A DNA stretch of 64,000 nucleotides from CAIXPS01 sp034430115 (GTDB lineage: Bacteria > Chloroflexota > Anaerolineae > J036 > Brachytrichaceae), in contig DAOUFG010000080.1 in assembly GCA_034430115.1 (NCBI GenBank), positions 4,751 through 68,750 on the forward strand, in the 5' to 3' direction. Under the pieces are notes generated by a model. It saw only the letters and a program-made list of their open reading frames with translations. It was not told where the DNA came from and searched no databases. Below are positions 1 to 10,250 of the stretch, in pieces. Within the stretch, counting starts at the first letter, position 1. Each line of letters opens with the position of its first letter. The position numbers and the translations under genes are program-made.

Positions 1-2415
<2,415 letters not shown>

Positions 2416-2443
2416 ACGTGGCACGAGTACGGTAGGCACAGGT

Positions 2444-2495
2444 AGCGGGAGGTTCAAACCTCCTGCTCGGAATACAAAGCCCGCCTGCGCGGGCT
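2444..2495 (+). terminator. Two tandem hairpins downstream of valS
   Basis: Bases 2444-2453 and 2458-2467 form a 10-bp stem with a TCAA loop (one G-T wobble). Bases 2478-2484 and 2489-2495 form a 7-bp GC-rich stem with a CTGC loop. Neither is followed by a clear T-run, so a Rho-independent terminator is only probable. The position, 29 bases after the valS stop, fits a 3' end structure. Confidence 0.5.
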
Positions 2496-2545
2496 GACAC
2501 ATGGTTGGCGCGGGCTTCATTGCCTGCGCACAGATCATATCTGGT

Positions 2546-2608
2546 ATTCGTGTAGATTCGTGGATTCATTTCCCACATGCCATGTCATTCGCGTAAATTC
2601 GCGGATTC
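2546..2608. repeat. Intergenic ~10-base periodic repeat (ATTCGTGTAG type)
   Basis: Two 22-base copies at 2546-2567 and 2587-2608 differ at only four positions, and each is itself two approximate copies of a 10-base unit (ATTCGTGTAG / ATTCGCGTAA). A remnant in the other orientation lies at about 9321-9337. It supplies the apparent upstream extension of the next gene, so that extension is probably not coding. Confidence 0.6.
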
Positions 2609-2639
2609 CTGCCCATGCGATATCATTCCTCCAACTGAC

Positions 2640-3440
2640 ATGACAAGCCAACCCACATCCACCCCGCGCTTCGCGACACAAGCCTACCCCATCCTGGAGC
2701 ATGACCCGTCTCCCGATGCGATCATCGACCCGCAACGCCTGATCAAGCAGATCGACATCCCGCAAGCCTGCGTGGTGTGCTTCTTCCAGGACGTGATCAA
2801 CCAGTTGAACGCCGCTGGGCGGCTGAAGCCGGTGGCCGACCTGCGCAGCGAAATCGGCAAGCACCCGGTCTATGAGATGGATGTGGACGGCAAGCGCCTG
2901 GCGCTGTTTCATCCGGGCGTCGGCGCGCCGCTGGCCGCCGGGTTCCTGGAGGAGCTAATCGCGCTGGGCAGCCGGCGCTTCATGGCCTGCGGCGGCGCTG
3001 GGGTGCTCGATAAGCAAATCGCCGTCGGGCATGTGATCGTGCCGCGCGCGGCCATCCGCGACGAAGGCACCAGCTATCACTACCTGCCGCCCTCGCGCGA
3101 GGTGGCGGTGCCGCCCGGCGTGATCGCGAGCATCGAGGAAGTGTTACGCGCCAACCATTGCAGCTACCTTGTGTCAAAAACCTGGACCACCGATGCGATC
3201 TATCGCGAGACGCCGGCCAAGATTCGCCAGCGCCGCGCGGAGGGCTGCCTGACGGTGGAGATGGAGGCAGCGGCGTTCTTTGCCGTGGCGCAGTTCCGCG
3301 GCGTGTCGTTTGGGCAATTGCTCTACGGCGGCGATGACATCAGCGGCGAAGAATGGGATTCACGGCACTGGGATAAGCGTGCCACCGCGCGCGAGAAGCT
3401 GTTTTGGCTCGCCGCTGAGGCGTGTTTGAGGTTGAAGTAG
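2640..3440 (+). CDS. Nucleoside phosphorylase family protein (PNP/uridine phosphorylase-like)
   Basis: Phosphorolytic cleavage of a nucleoside to base and ribose-1-phosphate is the role of this family. Visible signs are the glycine-rich segment CGGAGVLDKQIAVGHVIVP in the middle and the ribose-binding motif LTVEMEAAAFFAVAQ, whose Met-Glu contacts the sugar, then a GGDD segment. The length of about 266 residues fits the family. I start at the ATG at 2640; an upstream in-frame start at 2577 would add 21 residues encoded by the intergenic repeat. The exact substrate (uridine, purine nucleoside or other) cannot be read from the sequence. Confidence 0.85.
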   Translation: MTSQPTSTPRFATQAYPILEHDPSPDAIIDPQRLIKQIDIPQACVVCFFQDVINQLNAAGRLKPVADLRSEIGKHPVYEMDVDGKRLALFHPGVGAPLAAGFLEELIALGSRRFMACGGAGVLDKQIAVGHVIVPRAAIRDEGTSYHYLPPSREVAVPPGVIASIEEVLRANHCSYLVSKTWTTDAIYRETPAKIRQRRAEGCLTVEMEAAAFFAVAQFRGVSFGQLLYGGDDISGEEWDSRHWDKRATAREKLFWLAAEACLRLK

Positions 3441-3535
3441 TGCCGGGAACGCTCCAACTACTTCCCTACGGGAATATGAACAAACGTACAACTCGTTAGT
3501 AACAATGCCAACGGCAGAGAATATATGCGTTTCAG

Positions 3536-4288
3536 TTATGCGCTTGTTACAGTCTTTAGAGGCAAAACCTGTTTCTGAATTCGATCATAGATCAACACGC
3601 GATCAAAATGACTTTCAAATTCGCAATTGGCTAGCTGCTCTTGAGCAGACATGTAAGATGATATATGTTGAGCTTCAGCCCCGGCAACAATAATGAGCCA
3701 GACTTTGTCACATCGCATCAGGTAATGTGGTATTTTGGCATCCTTTGATGCAATAATATTTGCAATCTCATTGCAACCCACATCGGTCCAGTCCACTCGT
3801 ACAGAGGACCAATATACCTGATCCTTGTTCCTGACGCGCAATATATGTATCCGACTAATATACTGCCCAAGCGAAGTGCCTCTCATTTCCCTATTTGTTA
3901 GTACTACATGCTCATATATCCTTGCAGGGATATTCCGCAAGATTAATTGAACGGTTTCGGATGCAAGTTTCTGCACTATAGAAAATACAAGGGCTTTATG
4001 CAACTGCCCAATGAACCATATGTTAATGGGCATATCACTGATCTTCTCAAATTCCGCCTGCGCCTTGACAGCCACCATATCCCATAGCCTTTCGCTCTCC
4101 CGCTGAGGCGATCCACTTTGCCCCTGTCCGCGAACAAAATCCGTCATCTCAATACCAATAACTTTACCTCCCTTTTGAACAAGAAAGTCGGGACATTCGC
4201 TGTCAACCACGGAACCACTTGGGAATTCCGTATAAATTGCCCTCAATTCATCAAGAAAAGATCGTTCGCGGTCTTTCTTTTTATCCAC
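3536..4288 (-). CDS. Putative PD-(D/E)XK-fold nuclease in AT-rich island
   Basis: Unrecognised protein of about 250 residues. Its N-terminal third has the pattern expected of a PD-(D/E)XK nuclease core: an early helix with Glu (LDELRAIY), then ECPDFLVQ, then KVIGIEMTDF, giving the D...E-x-T spacing. The last third (DKVWLIIVAG ... DRVLIYDR) looks like a conserved hydrophobic core. I chose the GTG at 4288 because a purine-rich GAGGGGGGA lies just upstream; a GTG at 4318 is possible and would leave 21 bases to the upstream gene. It is second in a two-gene unit with the DUF2971 gene. Base composition is clearly lower in GC than in the flanks, suggesting transfer. The nuclease call is inference from motif spacing only. 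Confidence 0.55.
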   Translation of the reverse strand: MDKKKDRERSFLDELRAIYTEFPSGSVVDSECPDFLVQKGGKVIGIEMTDFVRGQGQSGSPQRESERLWDMVAVKAQAEFEKISDMPINIWFIGQLHKALVFSIVQKLASETVQLILRNIPARIYEHVVLTNREMRGTSLGQYISRIHILRVRNKDQVYWSSVRVDWTDVGCNEIANIIASKDAKIPHYLMRCDKVWLIIVAGAEAQHISSYMSAQEQLANCEFESHFDRVLIYDRIQKQVLPLKTVTSA

Positions 4289-4339
4289 CTGTCCCCCCTC
4301 ATCACATACGGATACCACTTTGCGGTTATAAGCTCTATA

Positions 4340-5218
4340 TCACCAAGAACGATAAGGTATTCGCGATAGCTTGATATCCGGGATGCCATTGCCACCTGGA
4401 CCGGATACGGAAGGGCCAATAACACCTTGTGAATTGAAGAGACCGTGCAGTGATTGTCGCGCTAGACTTCGATGTGGAGTTGGCCCAACGATCACCTCAT
4501 GTATATACATTGAGGTGGCTTCCTCTGCCAATTTAACCTCAATGTATGGTACGAGCATCGATTTGCCCTCTCTATACTTGAGGCGATTATCATTGGGATG
4601 TATCGGCCCAGAGATCAACCTCCATTCGTTTTCCTGTGCAAAAGCAGGGTGTTTAAGTCGCGGGGCCATCTTCAGGAATTCAATAGAGAAAAGTTGCAAA
4701 CTAGCCGATATGCGTGCAGACCGACTTAATTTCTGCGATTGGTTGTGGTAACCCGCAAGGTATCGATCGATGAGATCATGAACGACTTTCAGTTGTTCAC
4801 TCTTTTTATATATACATGGGGCCAAGATGAAGTCTTGTTTCGCAAGAAGCATCTCAATATGTTGCAAGTTGAATCCAATGCTATAACCATTGCCTCCGGG
4901 GCAATAGCCATTCCATTGACTCAATAGGTCTCCCTTTTTCGAGAATGAACAGGTGAAGATGCTGACACCTCGAGTACTCGATGACACCAGACCGTCAAGT
5001 TTTGCTAAGAACTCTATCTCATCTTCTGCAGGGCCTTGTAACAGCTTCTGAACTTCCTTTTGAACCAAATCCCTCGCATAGAAGAATTCCCTGGAATCAC
5101 TCAGATACTTGACATTTGTAGCCCAGATACACCTATGGTTGACTATTCCGAGCAATCCGCTTTGCGATGTGTAATGATACAGTGGCACGGGTATATCTGT
5201 AGTAGCAATGTTATCCAT
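4340..5218 (-). CDS. DUF2971 family protein
   Basis: About 292 residues matching the DUF2971 pattern: N-terminal LYHYTSQSGLLGI, then ATNVKYLSDSREF, then FTCSFSKKGDLLSQWNGY with GYSIGF, then NEWRLI and a late VGP. The family has no established biochemical role that I know of. The H-Y-T near the N-terminus resembles the first core strand of ADP-ribosyltransferase-like toxins such as DarT, which is only an analogy. Start chosen at the ATG at 5218; a GTG three codons earlier (5227) is equally open. It is first in a two-gene unit with the nuclease-like gene and lies in the same AT-rich island, so a mobile defence or toxin-type module is possible. Confidence 0.75.
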   Translation of the reverse strand: MDNIATTDIPVPLYHYTSQSGLLGIVNHRCIWATNVKYLSDSREFFYARDLVQKEVQKLLQGPAEDEIEFLAKLDGLVSSSTRGVSIFTCSFSKKGDLLSQWNGYCPGGNGYSIGFNLQHIEMLLAKQDFILAPCIYKKSEQLKVVHDLIDRYLAGYHNQSQKLSRSARISASLQLFSIEFLKMAPRLKHPAFAQENEWRLISGPIHPNDNRLKYREGKSMLVPYIEVKLAEEATSMYIHEVIVGPTPHRSLARQSLHGLFNSQGVIGPSVSGPGGNGIPDIKLSRIPYRSW

Positions 5219-5434
5219 TTGTTGCACTCATTGAAGGCGAAGCTGTGATTTGCCAATCATATAAGGACCTTATTCCAACCCACCTATAGCTAGTATAAAG
5301 ATATTCACTTGACCCAAATTTTTCTATAGCATGATTCAGTGCGCATACAGCATTTCCAAACTGTCGTCTTTCTCATGTTACTGAGTTATCCAACACATCT
5401 TAGGCAAACCTCTTCCTTGCGTTACCATAGCCAC

Positions 5435-5818
5435 ATGAAAATCAATCCGCTCATCCTCGTCACCGGCGACGCATTGATGGTGGGGCTGTTCGTCCTGCTG
5501 GGCGAGACCAGCCACGCCGTGTCGGACCCGCAGCCCGTCCTGCGCTGGCTCGTCACCACGCTCGAATTCGCCCTGCCCTGGTTCATCGTGGCGTGGTTCA
5601 CGGGGACGTATCAAACGGGGCTTTCAACCCGCACACTGCTGGGGAAAACGCTCACGGCCTGGCTGATCGCCGCGCCGCTAGGGGCGTTGTTGCGCTCGTT
5701 CGTGAATGGCAGTGGCGCCATCGCCTCCACCTTCCTGGTGGTCACGCTCCTTGCCGGGGGCGCACTGCTGCTCGTCTGGCGCGCGGTCTATCTCTGGTTT
5801 GCACGCAGAGAAGCGTAA
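5435..5818 (+). CDS. DUF3054 family integral membrane protein
   Basis: Small membrane protein of about 127 residues with four predicted hydrophobic segments. It opens with ILVTGDALMVGLFVLLGETSH, the GD...G..SH signature of DUF3054, and ends in a basic tail. The ATG at 5435 is preferred over one at 5339, because the preceding 32 codons are AT-rich, unlike the gene body, and place a non-family extension before the conserved first membrane segment. The base composition changes to that of the chromosome exactly here, marking the right edge of the AT-rich island. Function is unknown. Confidence 0.75.
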   Translation: MKINPLILVTGDALMVGLFVLLGETSHAVSDPQPVLRWLVTTLEFALPWFIVAWFTGTYQTGLSTRTLLGKTLTAWLIAAPLGALLRSFVNGSGAIASTFLVVTLLAGGALLLVWRAVYLWFARREA

Positions 5819-5833
5819 CAACATCAATAGGGC

Positions 5834-5926
5834 TTTATCTGCGTTTATCTGTGTTCATCGGCGGTTTCAATTAGTCGCCGATACACGCCGATGAACGCGG
5901 ATAACGCTCCACGCTCATCGGCGCTC
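5834..5926. repeat. Inverted arms of a ~10-base periodic repeat
   Basis: The left arm reads as 10-base units such as TTATCTGCGT and TTATCTGTGT. The right arm is the same family in inverted orientation (GCCGATACAC, GCCGATGAAC, GCGGATAACG). The same unit family recurs at 18060-18134. It fills the space between two convergent genes. No coding potential is seen. Confidence 0.65.
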
Positions 5927-5946
5927 ATGTAATTCTGCAGAATAAT

Positions 5947-8238
5947 CTACTCGGGCAGCGCTTCGAGCAAACGCTCCGGCGTGACGGGGATTTCGTTGAC
6001 CCACACGCCCGTGGCATCGTGGATAGCGGCCACCACCGCCGGCGCGACACACAGGAACGGCATCTCGGCCATGCCGCGAATGCCCATCGCCCCGTGCGGG
6101 TCCGGGTTCTCCACCAATACCGACTGCACCACGTCGGGCACGTCGAGCACCGAAGGAATCAGGTAGGTGCTGAAATGTGGCGAGAGCACCTTGCCGTTGC
6201 GCTGCACAAAGTTCTCCAGCGCCGTCCAGCCCAGGGCCTGCACCACCCCGCCCTCGATCTGCCCCGTCACCTGCTGCGGGTTCACCGCGCGGCCCACGTC
6301 ATCGGCGCACACCAGGTTGAGCACGCGCACCAGACCTGTCTCGGTGTCCACTTCCACATCGGCACTTTGCGCCACGTAGCCATAGCTGATGTTGGGGTTC
6401 GCCTCACCGGTCTCGGGGTCCATCGCCGTGGTGGGGGGCGCTTCATAGACGTAATCCGCCGCCGCGGGACGTTCCTCGTCCTGCCACTTCTTCAGCGCTG
6501 CTTTGGCGGCGCCCACGATGGAATGGCTGGCCATGAAAGTCAGGCGCGAGGCGGAAGCGGAGCCACTGCTGCCGCTGGTGGCCGTATCGCTGGCGACCAG
6601 CTTGATCTTCTCCGCCGGCAGGCCCAACGCCTCGGCTGCCACCTGGACGAACGCGGTATGCGCGCCCTGCCCACAATCCGCGCCGGCGTGATACACCACG
6701 GCACGCTCGACATCGCGGTCCCCAAAAAGCTCCACCCTGGCAGCACACGTCTCGTGCGCACCGAAGCTGAACCCCACGTTCTTGTGCCCGCAGGCGAACC
6801 CGCGCCCCCGTTTCATTGGAGATTGACGATTGACGATTGACGACGAAGGAGATTGGGCATTGGCAGTTGGAGATTCAGTGGCGTTTGTCTTGGCAACCTC
6901 ATCCGTCATCCGTTCATCGCCAATCTCCAATCTCGAATCTCCATTCTCACTCTGCCAGCCGGCCGCGGCGGCACACTTGTCCACCACGTCGGCGATGGTG
7001 CATCCGGCTGCGATGGGCGTATTGTTCACGGTCAGTGATCCCTCGCGCAGCACGTTCTTCTGGCGCAGGGCCACCGGGTCCATGCCCAATTTCTCGGCCA
7101 GCTTGTTCATCTGCGTCTCGGCGGCAAACAGCGCCTGCGGCGCACCAAAGCCGCGAAAGGCGCCGCTGGGCAGGTTATTGGTCAGCACCGCGCGCGCATC
7201 CACTGCGACATTGGGGATCACATACGGTCCCACGCACATCACGGTGGCATTGCCCAACACTTTGGGGCTGGTGTAGGCATACGGCCCAGCGTCGGCCATG
7301 ACGTCCACCTGCGCGGCGACCAGCGTGCCGTCACGCCTGGCGCCCAGCCTGGCGCGGAAATACATCGGGTGGCGCTTGTGATGGCCGATGATGCTCTCTT
7401 CGCGGGTCCAGGTGATCTTCACCGGCCGGCGCAGCTTATAGGCCGCCAGCGCCAGCACGATCTGTACGCTCATGTCCTCGCGCCCGCCAAAGGCCCCGCC
7501 GATCGCAGGGTAGATCACGCGCACCTGGTCTTTGGGCAGGTTCAAGGCATGCGCAATCTGTTCCTGGTCCTCGTGCGCCCACTGCCCGGCCACCTGCACC
7601 GTCACGCGCCCTTCTTCGTCGATGTATGCAAGCCCCGCCTCGGGTTGCAGGTAGGCATGTTCCTGCGCGCCGGTGAAATAGGTATCCTCAATGATGACGT
7701 CGGCCTGCGCAAAGCCGGCCTCCACGTCGCCCTTGCGGATGCGATAGCGTTGCATCACGTTGCCCTCATAGGCGGGGTGTACTTGTGGCGCGCCCACCTG
7801 AACAGCGTCATGTATAGAACACACCACCGGCAGGTCTTCATACGTTGCGCGGATCAGGCCCCGCGCATGAGCGGCGATCTCCTCGCTCTCGGCGACGATC
7901 AACGCCAGCTTTTCGCCTTCGTGGCGCACCACCCCATCGAATGGTTTGGGGGTCGCAAGCGTCGCCAGGCGGTCCTGCGGCGTCACCAGGACGGGCGCAT
8001 CAAACGTGCCCAAGCCATACTCATTCGCGGGCACGTCCGCGCCGGTAAAAATCGCGACCACACCCGGCACGGCCAACGCCTCCTGCAAATCAAGCGCCAG
8101 CAGGCGCGCGTGCGGGCGGCGCGCGAACAGTTCTTTCATGTAGAGCATCCCCGGCATGTTCAGGTCGCCGGGGTACAGGGCGCTCCCGGTCACTTTTGCG
8201 GTTGCGTCTATGCGCGGCAGAGAAGATCCTACTGTCAT
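5947..8238 (-). CDS. Molybdenum hydroxylase large subunit (xanthine dehydrogenase family)
   Basis: Molybdopterin-binding subunit of the xanthine dehydrogenase/aldehyde oxidase/CO dehydrogenase family, about 763 residues. It begins with the a/b-hammerhead domain (PRIDATAKVTGSALYPGDL). The cofactor motifs GGAFGGRED and GAFRGFGAPQ follow, then ADCGQGAHT. Near the C-terminus GIRGMAEMP holds the Glu that would be the catalytic base (usual form G-x-GE). The small [2Fe-2S] and FAD subunits that normally accompany it are not adjacent, so it is an orphan here or pairs with distant partners. Residues about 430-474 are a foreign-looking Ser/Thr/Asn-rich insertion encoded by the heptanucleotide repeat at 6816-6950. 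Substrate not determinable. Confidence 0.9.
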   Translation of the reverse strand: MTVGSSLPRIDATAKVTGSALYPGDLNMPGMLYMKELFARRPHARLLALDLQEALAVPGVVAIFTGADVPANEYGLGTFDAPVLVTPQDRLATLATPKPFDGVVRHEGEKLALIVAESEEIAAHARGLIRATYEDLPVVCSIHDAVQVGAPQVHPAYEGNVMQRYRIRKGDVEAGFAQADVIIEDTYFTGAQEHAYLQPEAGLAYIDEEGRVTVQVAGQWAHEDQEQIAHALNLPKDQVRVIYPAIGGAFGGREDMSVQIVLALAAYKLRRPVKITWTREESIIGHHKRHPMYFRARLGARRDGTLVAAQVDVMADAGPYAYTSPKVLGNATVMCVGPYVIPNVAVDARAVLTNNLPSGAFRGFGAPQALFAAETQMNKLAEKLGMDPVALRQKNVLREGSLTVNNTPIAAGCTIADVVDKCAAAAGWQSENGDSRLEIGDERMTDEVAKTNATESPTANAQSPSSSIVNRQSPMKRGRGFACGHKNVGFSFGAHETCAARVELFGDRDVERAVVYHAGADCGQGAHTAFVQVAAEALGLPAEKIKLVASDTATSGSSGSASASRLTFMASHSIVGAAKAALKKWQDEERPAAADYVYEAPPTTAMDPETGEANPNISYGYVAQSADVEVDTETGLVRVLNLVCADDVGRAVNPQQVTGQIEGGVVQALGWTALENFVQRNGKVLSPHFSTYLIPSVLDVPDVVQSVLVENPDPHGAMGIRGMAEMPFLCVAPAVVAAIHDATGVWVNEIPVTPERLLEALPE
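6816..6950. repeat. Heptanucleotide-repeat element inserted in frame in the molybdenum hydroxylase gene
   Basis: The left arm (6816-6880) is built from 7-base units such as GATTGAC (three in a row), GAGATTG and GGCATTG. The right arm (about 6920-6950) is the same family in inverted orientation (CAATCTC, GAATCTC). The element spans 135 bases, a multiple of three, and carries no stop in the host frame. It encodes a 45-residue insertion between conserved segments of the host protein. Confidence 0.8.
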
Positions 8239-8367
8239 ACTTCAGATTATAGGGGGCGCGCAGGCAGCTCTGCGCGAACGTTTGTTGGGAAGGGAACGCT
8301 AGCAGCAGGTTTCGACTCACCACCCTTCCGCCAGAGACGGACGTGGTGATGACAGTTCCAACGGCAT

Positions 8368-8410
8368 TGTCATCCCGAATGCGCCTGACGGCGTTCATGC
8401 AGGAATGACA
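8368..8410. repeat. Short palindromic repeat TGTCATCCC...GGAATGACA
   Basis: The ends are TGTCATCCC (8368-8376) and GGAATGACA (8402-8410), inverted relative to each other with one mismatch. The same termini bound the longer palindromic element at 23262-23357, so both belong to one dispersed palindrome family. It lies between the CopD-family gene and the molybdenum hydroxylase gene. Confidence 0.6.
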
Positions 8411-8441
8411 CCGTAACCAGGGCAGTACGCTGCGCTACAAA

Positions 8442-9302
8442 TTAACCAACCGCCGGCGGCAGCGCCGTCAGCGCGCCCGCAGCCAGGAGGATCAAGATGC
8501 TCACCAGCAGTTCCAGCAAGATGCCGATGCGAAAGCGGCGCACCGCCTGTTGCACACCCGCCACGTCGCGCAGCCGCCAGGCTTGCAGACGCGGCGAGAT
8601 CACCTGCTGGTGAAATGCGCCGAATGCGATCAGCAGTATGAGCAGCCCAACCTTCAGCAGAATCACCTGGCCGTAGCGCGTGGTGACCAGCGCGTCCAGG
8701 CTGCCCAGGAAGCTCGCGCTCTGAATGATGCCGGTGAGCGTGACGGCCAGCACACAAAACATCGCCAGGGGCGAGAAGCGCGCGATCAGGAGCCCTAAAT
8801 CCTTCGGGCTCGCCAGACGGACGCTGACCAGCGCAAACATCGCCACGCCGCCCAGCCAGAGTGACGTAAAGGACAGGTGTGCCCAATCGGCCAGCACCGG
8901 CGCAATAGGGTGTGGCAAGGCCGCGCTGTGGCTTGCTAGGCTTTGGGTGAGTAGCAGCGCGAGCGCGGGCAACAACACCCAAGGGGATTCGTCACATTTG
9001 CGCCACAGGAGGGCCGCCAACACCAACAACAGAACGCCGCGCAGAGCCAGGATCACGCCGGCGGGAACAGGCCCGCCAGGATGCGACAGGCCAAGCATGC
9101 CGGCCAGCAACATGGCAACCGCCCCAAAGACTAACGCTCCCCATAGCAACTGCCGACGACGCGGGGCGGCCAGGCCACGGTAGTCCGCCAGCGCAGCGGA
9201 GCGCGTCACGAGCGGCGTATAGGCAAATCCGCCTCCCAATAGAACCAGTGCCAGCAAGACCCACCAGTGCAGGATGATGTCCATGAATCGCAATGATGCC
9301 AT
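8442..9302 (-). CDS. CopD-family copper resistance membrane protein
   Basis: Integral membrane protein of about 286 residues with roughly eight hydrophobic segments. The middle holds the CopD-domain pattern WAHLSFTSLWLGGVAMF, RFSPLAMFCVLAVTLTGI and TRYGQVILLKVGLLILL. The family is linked to copper uptake or handling across the inner membrane. No CopC or copper-binding partner is adjacent. The ATG at 9302 is given, but the Met seven codons later (9284) would also do; neither has a clear Shine-Dalgarno sequence. The upstream flank contains a degenerate copy of the ATTCGTG-type repeat. Confidence 0.8.
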   Translation of the reverse strand: MASLRFMDIILHWWVLLALVLLGGGFAYTPLVTRSAALADYRGLAAPRRRQLLWGALVFGAVAMLLAGMLGLSHPGGPVPAGVILALRGVLLLVLAALLWRKCDESPWVLLPALALLLTQSLASHSAALPHPIAPVLADWAHLSFTSLWLGGVAMFALVSVRLASPKDLGLLIARFSPLAMFCVLAVTLTGIIQSASFLGSLDALVTTRYGQVILLKVGLLILLIAFGAFHQQVISPRLQAWRLRDVAGVQQAVRRFRIGILLELLVSILILLAAGALTALPPAVG

Positions 9303-9359
9303 AAATCATGCGCACCAGGGCATCCACGAATCTGCACAAATGAAAGCGACCACCAACTC

Positions 9360-9395
9360 AAAAAAGAGGGCGCACCCGTTTGGGTGCGCCCTCTT
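9360..9395 (-). terminator. Rho-independent terminator of hsp20
   Basis: Perfect 14-bp stem (9364-9377 with 9382-9395), a four-base loop, and on the minus strand a run of six T immediately after the stem (9360-9365 on plus are A). It lies 37 bases after the hsp20 stop. Confidence 0.92.
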
Positions 9396-9432
9396 ACACA
9401 ATAAAGCTCTCGGCGCTCAGTCAGTAAAGAGA

Positions 9433-9906
9433 TTACTTCGCAGAAATCTTGATCTGCTTCGGCTTGACCACTTCCGCCTTGGGCAGCGTCAGCGTGAGCA
9501 CGCCATTCTCAAACTCGGCCTTGGCCTTATCCGGCTCCACCTCGGTGGGCAGAGCAATCGAGCGGCTGAACGAAGAGCGGTAAATCTCGCGGCGATGCCA
9601 GCGCGTGTTCTCGTCCTTCTGCTCCTGCTCGTCATGCACTTCGCCCTTGAGTGTCAACGTGCCACCCTCATAGGTGATGTCCACATTCTCAGGCTTCCAA
9701 CCAGGCAGCGAGGCCTTGATCACATACGCATCGTTGTTCTCGGTCACGTCAAGTGCCGGGCCACCGGATGCACCAGGCGCCCAATCCGCGACCCACTGCT
9801 CCGGGGTGACGAATGCGTTCTCCATCAGGCGATTCATCATGTCACGCAAAGAAAGAGCATCTGCCGATACAGGCGTCACAGTCCGACGAACGATTCTAGT
9901 AGTCAT
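9433..9906 (-). CDS. hsp20: Small heat shock protein, Hsp20/alpha-crystallin family
   Basis: ATP-independent holdase chaperone of 157 residues. The alpha-crystallin domain runs from about residue 50: ALDVTENNDAYVIKASLPGWKPENVDI, then the conserved FENGVLTLTLPKAE near the C-terminus, followed by the short KQIKI tail that acts as the inter-dimer I-x-I anchor. A GGAGG sequence sits about 10 bases before the ATG. The 5' leader contains a 6-bp inverted repeat, and farther upstream a separate small transcription unit ends in a strong terminator (10041-10074). The gene has its own strong terminator downstream, so it is probably monocistronic. Confidence 0.95.
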   Translation of the reverse strand: MTTRIVRRTVTPVSADALSLRDMMNRLMENAFVTPEQWVADWAPGASGGPALDVTENNDAYVIKASLPGWKPENVDITYEGGTLTLKGEVHDEQEQKDENTRWHRREIYRSSFSRSIALPTEVEPDKAKAEFENGVLTLTLPKAEVVKPKQIKISAK

Positions 9907-9925
9907 TTCTTAATCCCTCCGTCAT

Positions 9926-9941
9926 TTCACTTTCTAGTGAA
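9926..9941 (-). promoter_or_regulatory. Inverted repeat in the hsp20 leader
   Basis: TTCACT and AGTGAA flank four bases, just upstream of the hsp20 Shine-Dalgarno sequence. It could be a repressor operator or a weak RNA hairpin. It is not a CIRCE element, whose halves would be TTAGCACTC and GAGTGCTAA. Confidence 0.35.
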
Positions 9942-10040
9942 TTTGGTTTCCTTATCTCGAACGATGCCCATATCCTAAGCAGGGAGTGTTAGAAATGATT
10001 AGACGAAAAGTTAGAGATGTATTGGAGATGAAAAGAAAAA

Positions 10041-10074
10041 ACAAGCGGCCAACCCTTTCGAGTTGGCCGCTTGT
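10041..10074 (-). terminator. Strong Rho-independent terminator of the small transcription unit
   Basis: Perfect 13-bp GC-rich stem (10041-10053 with 10062-10074) with an eight-base loop. On the minus strand it is followed by TTTTTT-C-TTTT. It closes the short unit that starts at the promoter 10223-10250 and insulates hsp20 from it. Confidence 0.93.
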
Positions 10075-10087
10075 CGCGCCGCAGCAA

Positions 10088-10144
10088 CTACAGATTATTC
10101 ACCCGAGGTGATGCTGCGGCGCTCTGTTTATGACTACTACTCAT
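10088..10144 (-). CDS. 18-residue small ORF with perfect Shine-Dalgarno sequence
   Basis: ATG at 10144, TAG at 10088-10090; product MSSSHKQSAAASPRVNNL. The sequence GGAGGTGAT, a full complement to the 16S rRNA tail, lies 6 bases upstream of the ATG. A strong promoter is at 10223-10250 and a terminator at 10041-10074, so the unit would make an RNA of about 175 bases containing little else. The second half of the ORF lies in an 11-bp hairpin (10112-10122 with 10076-10086). Within it, bases 10105-10113 are exactly complementary to nine bases of the Shine-Dalgarno region (10150-10158). It may be a small protein, a leader peptide, or an RNA whose function depends on translation. No known family recognised. 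Confidence 0.6.
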   Translation of the reverse strand: MSSSHKQSAAASPRVNNL

Positions 10145-10222
10145 GCAGACATCACCTCCGAATAAAAGGATAGCGATTGAGAGCTTACTGTTTCCCCTTA
10201 CCAAGGAAACAATAATTGTGTG

Positions 10223-10250
10223 ATTATACGAGCTTCCGCTACGTAAGCAA
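10223..10250 (-). promoter_or_regulatory. Sigma-70-type promoter of the small transcription unit
   Basis: On the minus strand TTGCTT (10245-10250), a 16-base spacer and a consensus TATAAT (10223-10228). It begins just 10 bases beyond the stop of the O-antigen-ligase fusion gene and points toward the 18-codon ORF. A hairpin GTTTCC...GGAAAC follows in the predicted 5' leader. Confidence 0.75.

Noticed and set aside
2444..2470. tRNA-like T-arm (GGAGGTTCAAACCTCC)
   Set aside because: The loop is one base short for a true T-loop, the acceptor stem has no partner upstream, and no D or anticodon arm is present. It is better read as a plain hairpin after valS.
3505..3693. Small plus-strand ORF at the left edge of the AT-rich island
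   Set aside because: It overlaps the 3' part of the nuclease-like gene, has no Shine-Dalgarno sequence and no recognisable motif.
9926..10020. CIRCE heat-shock element before hsp20
   Set aside because: GAGTGTTAG-like sequence is present once, but the required inverted TTAGCACTC partner at nine bases is missing.
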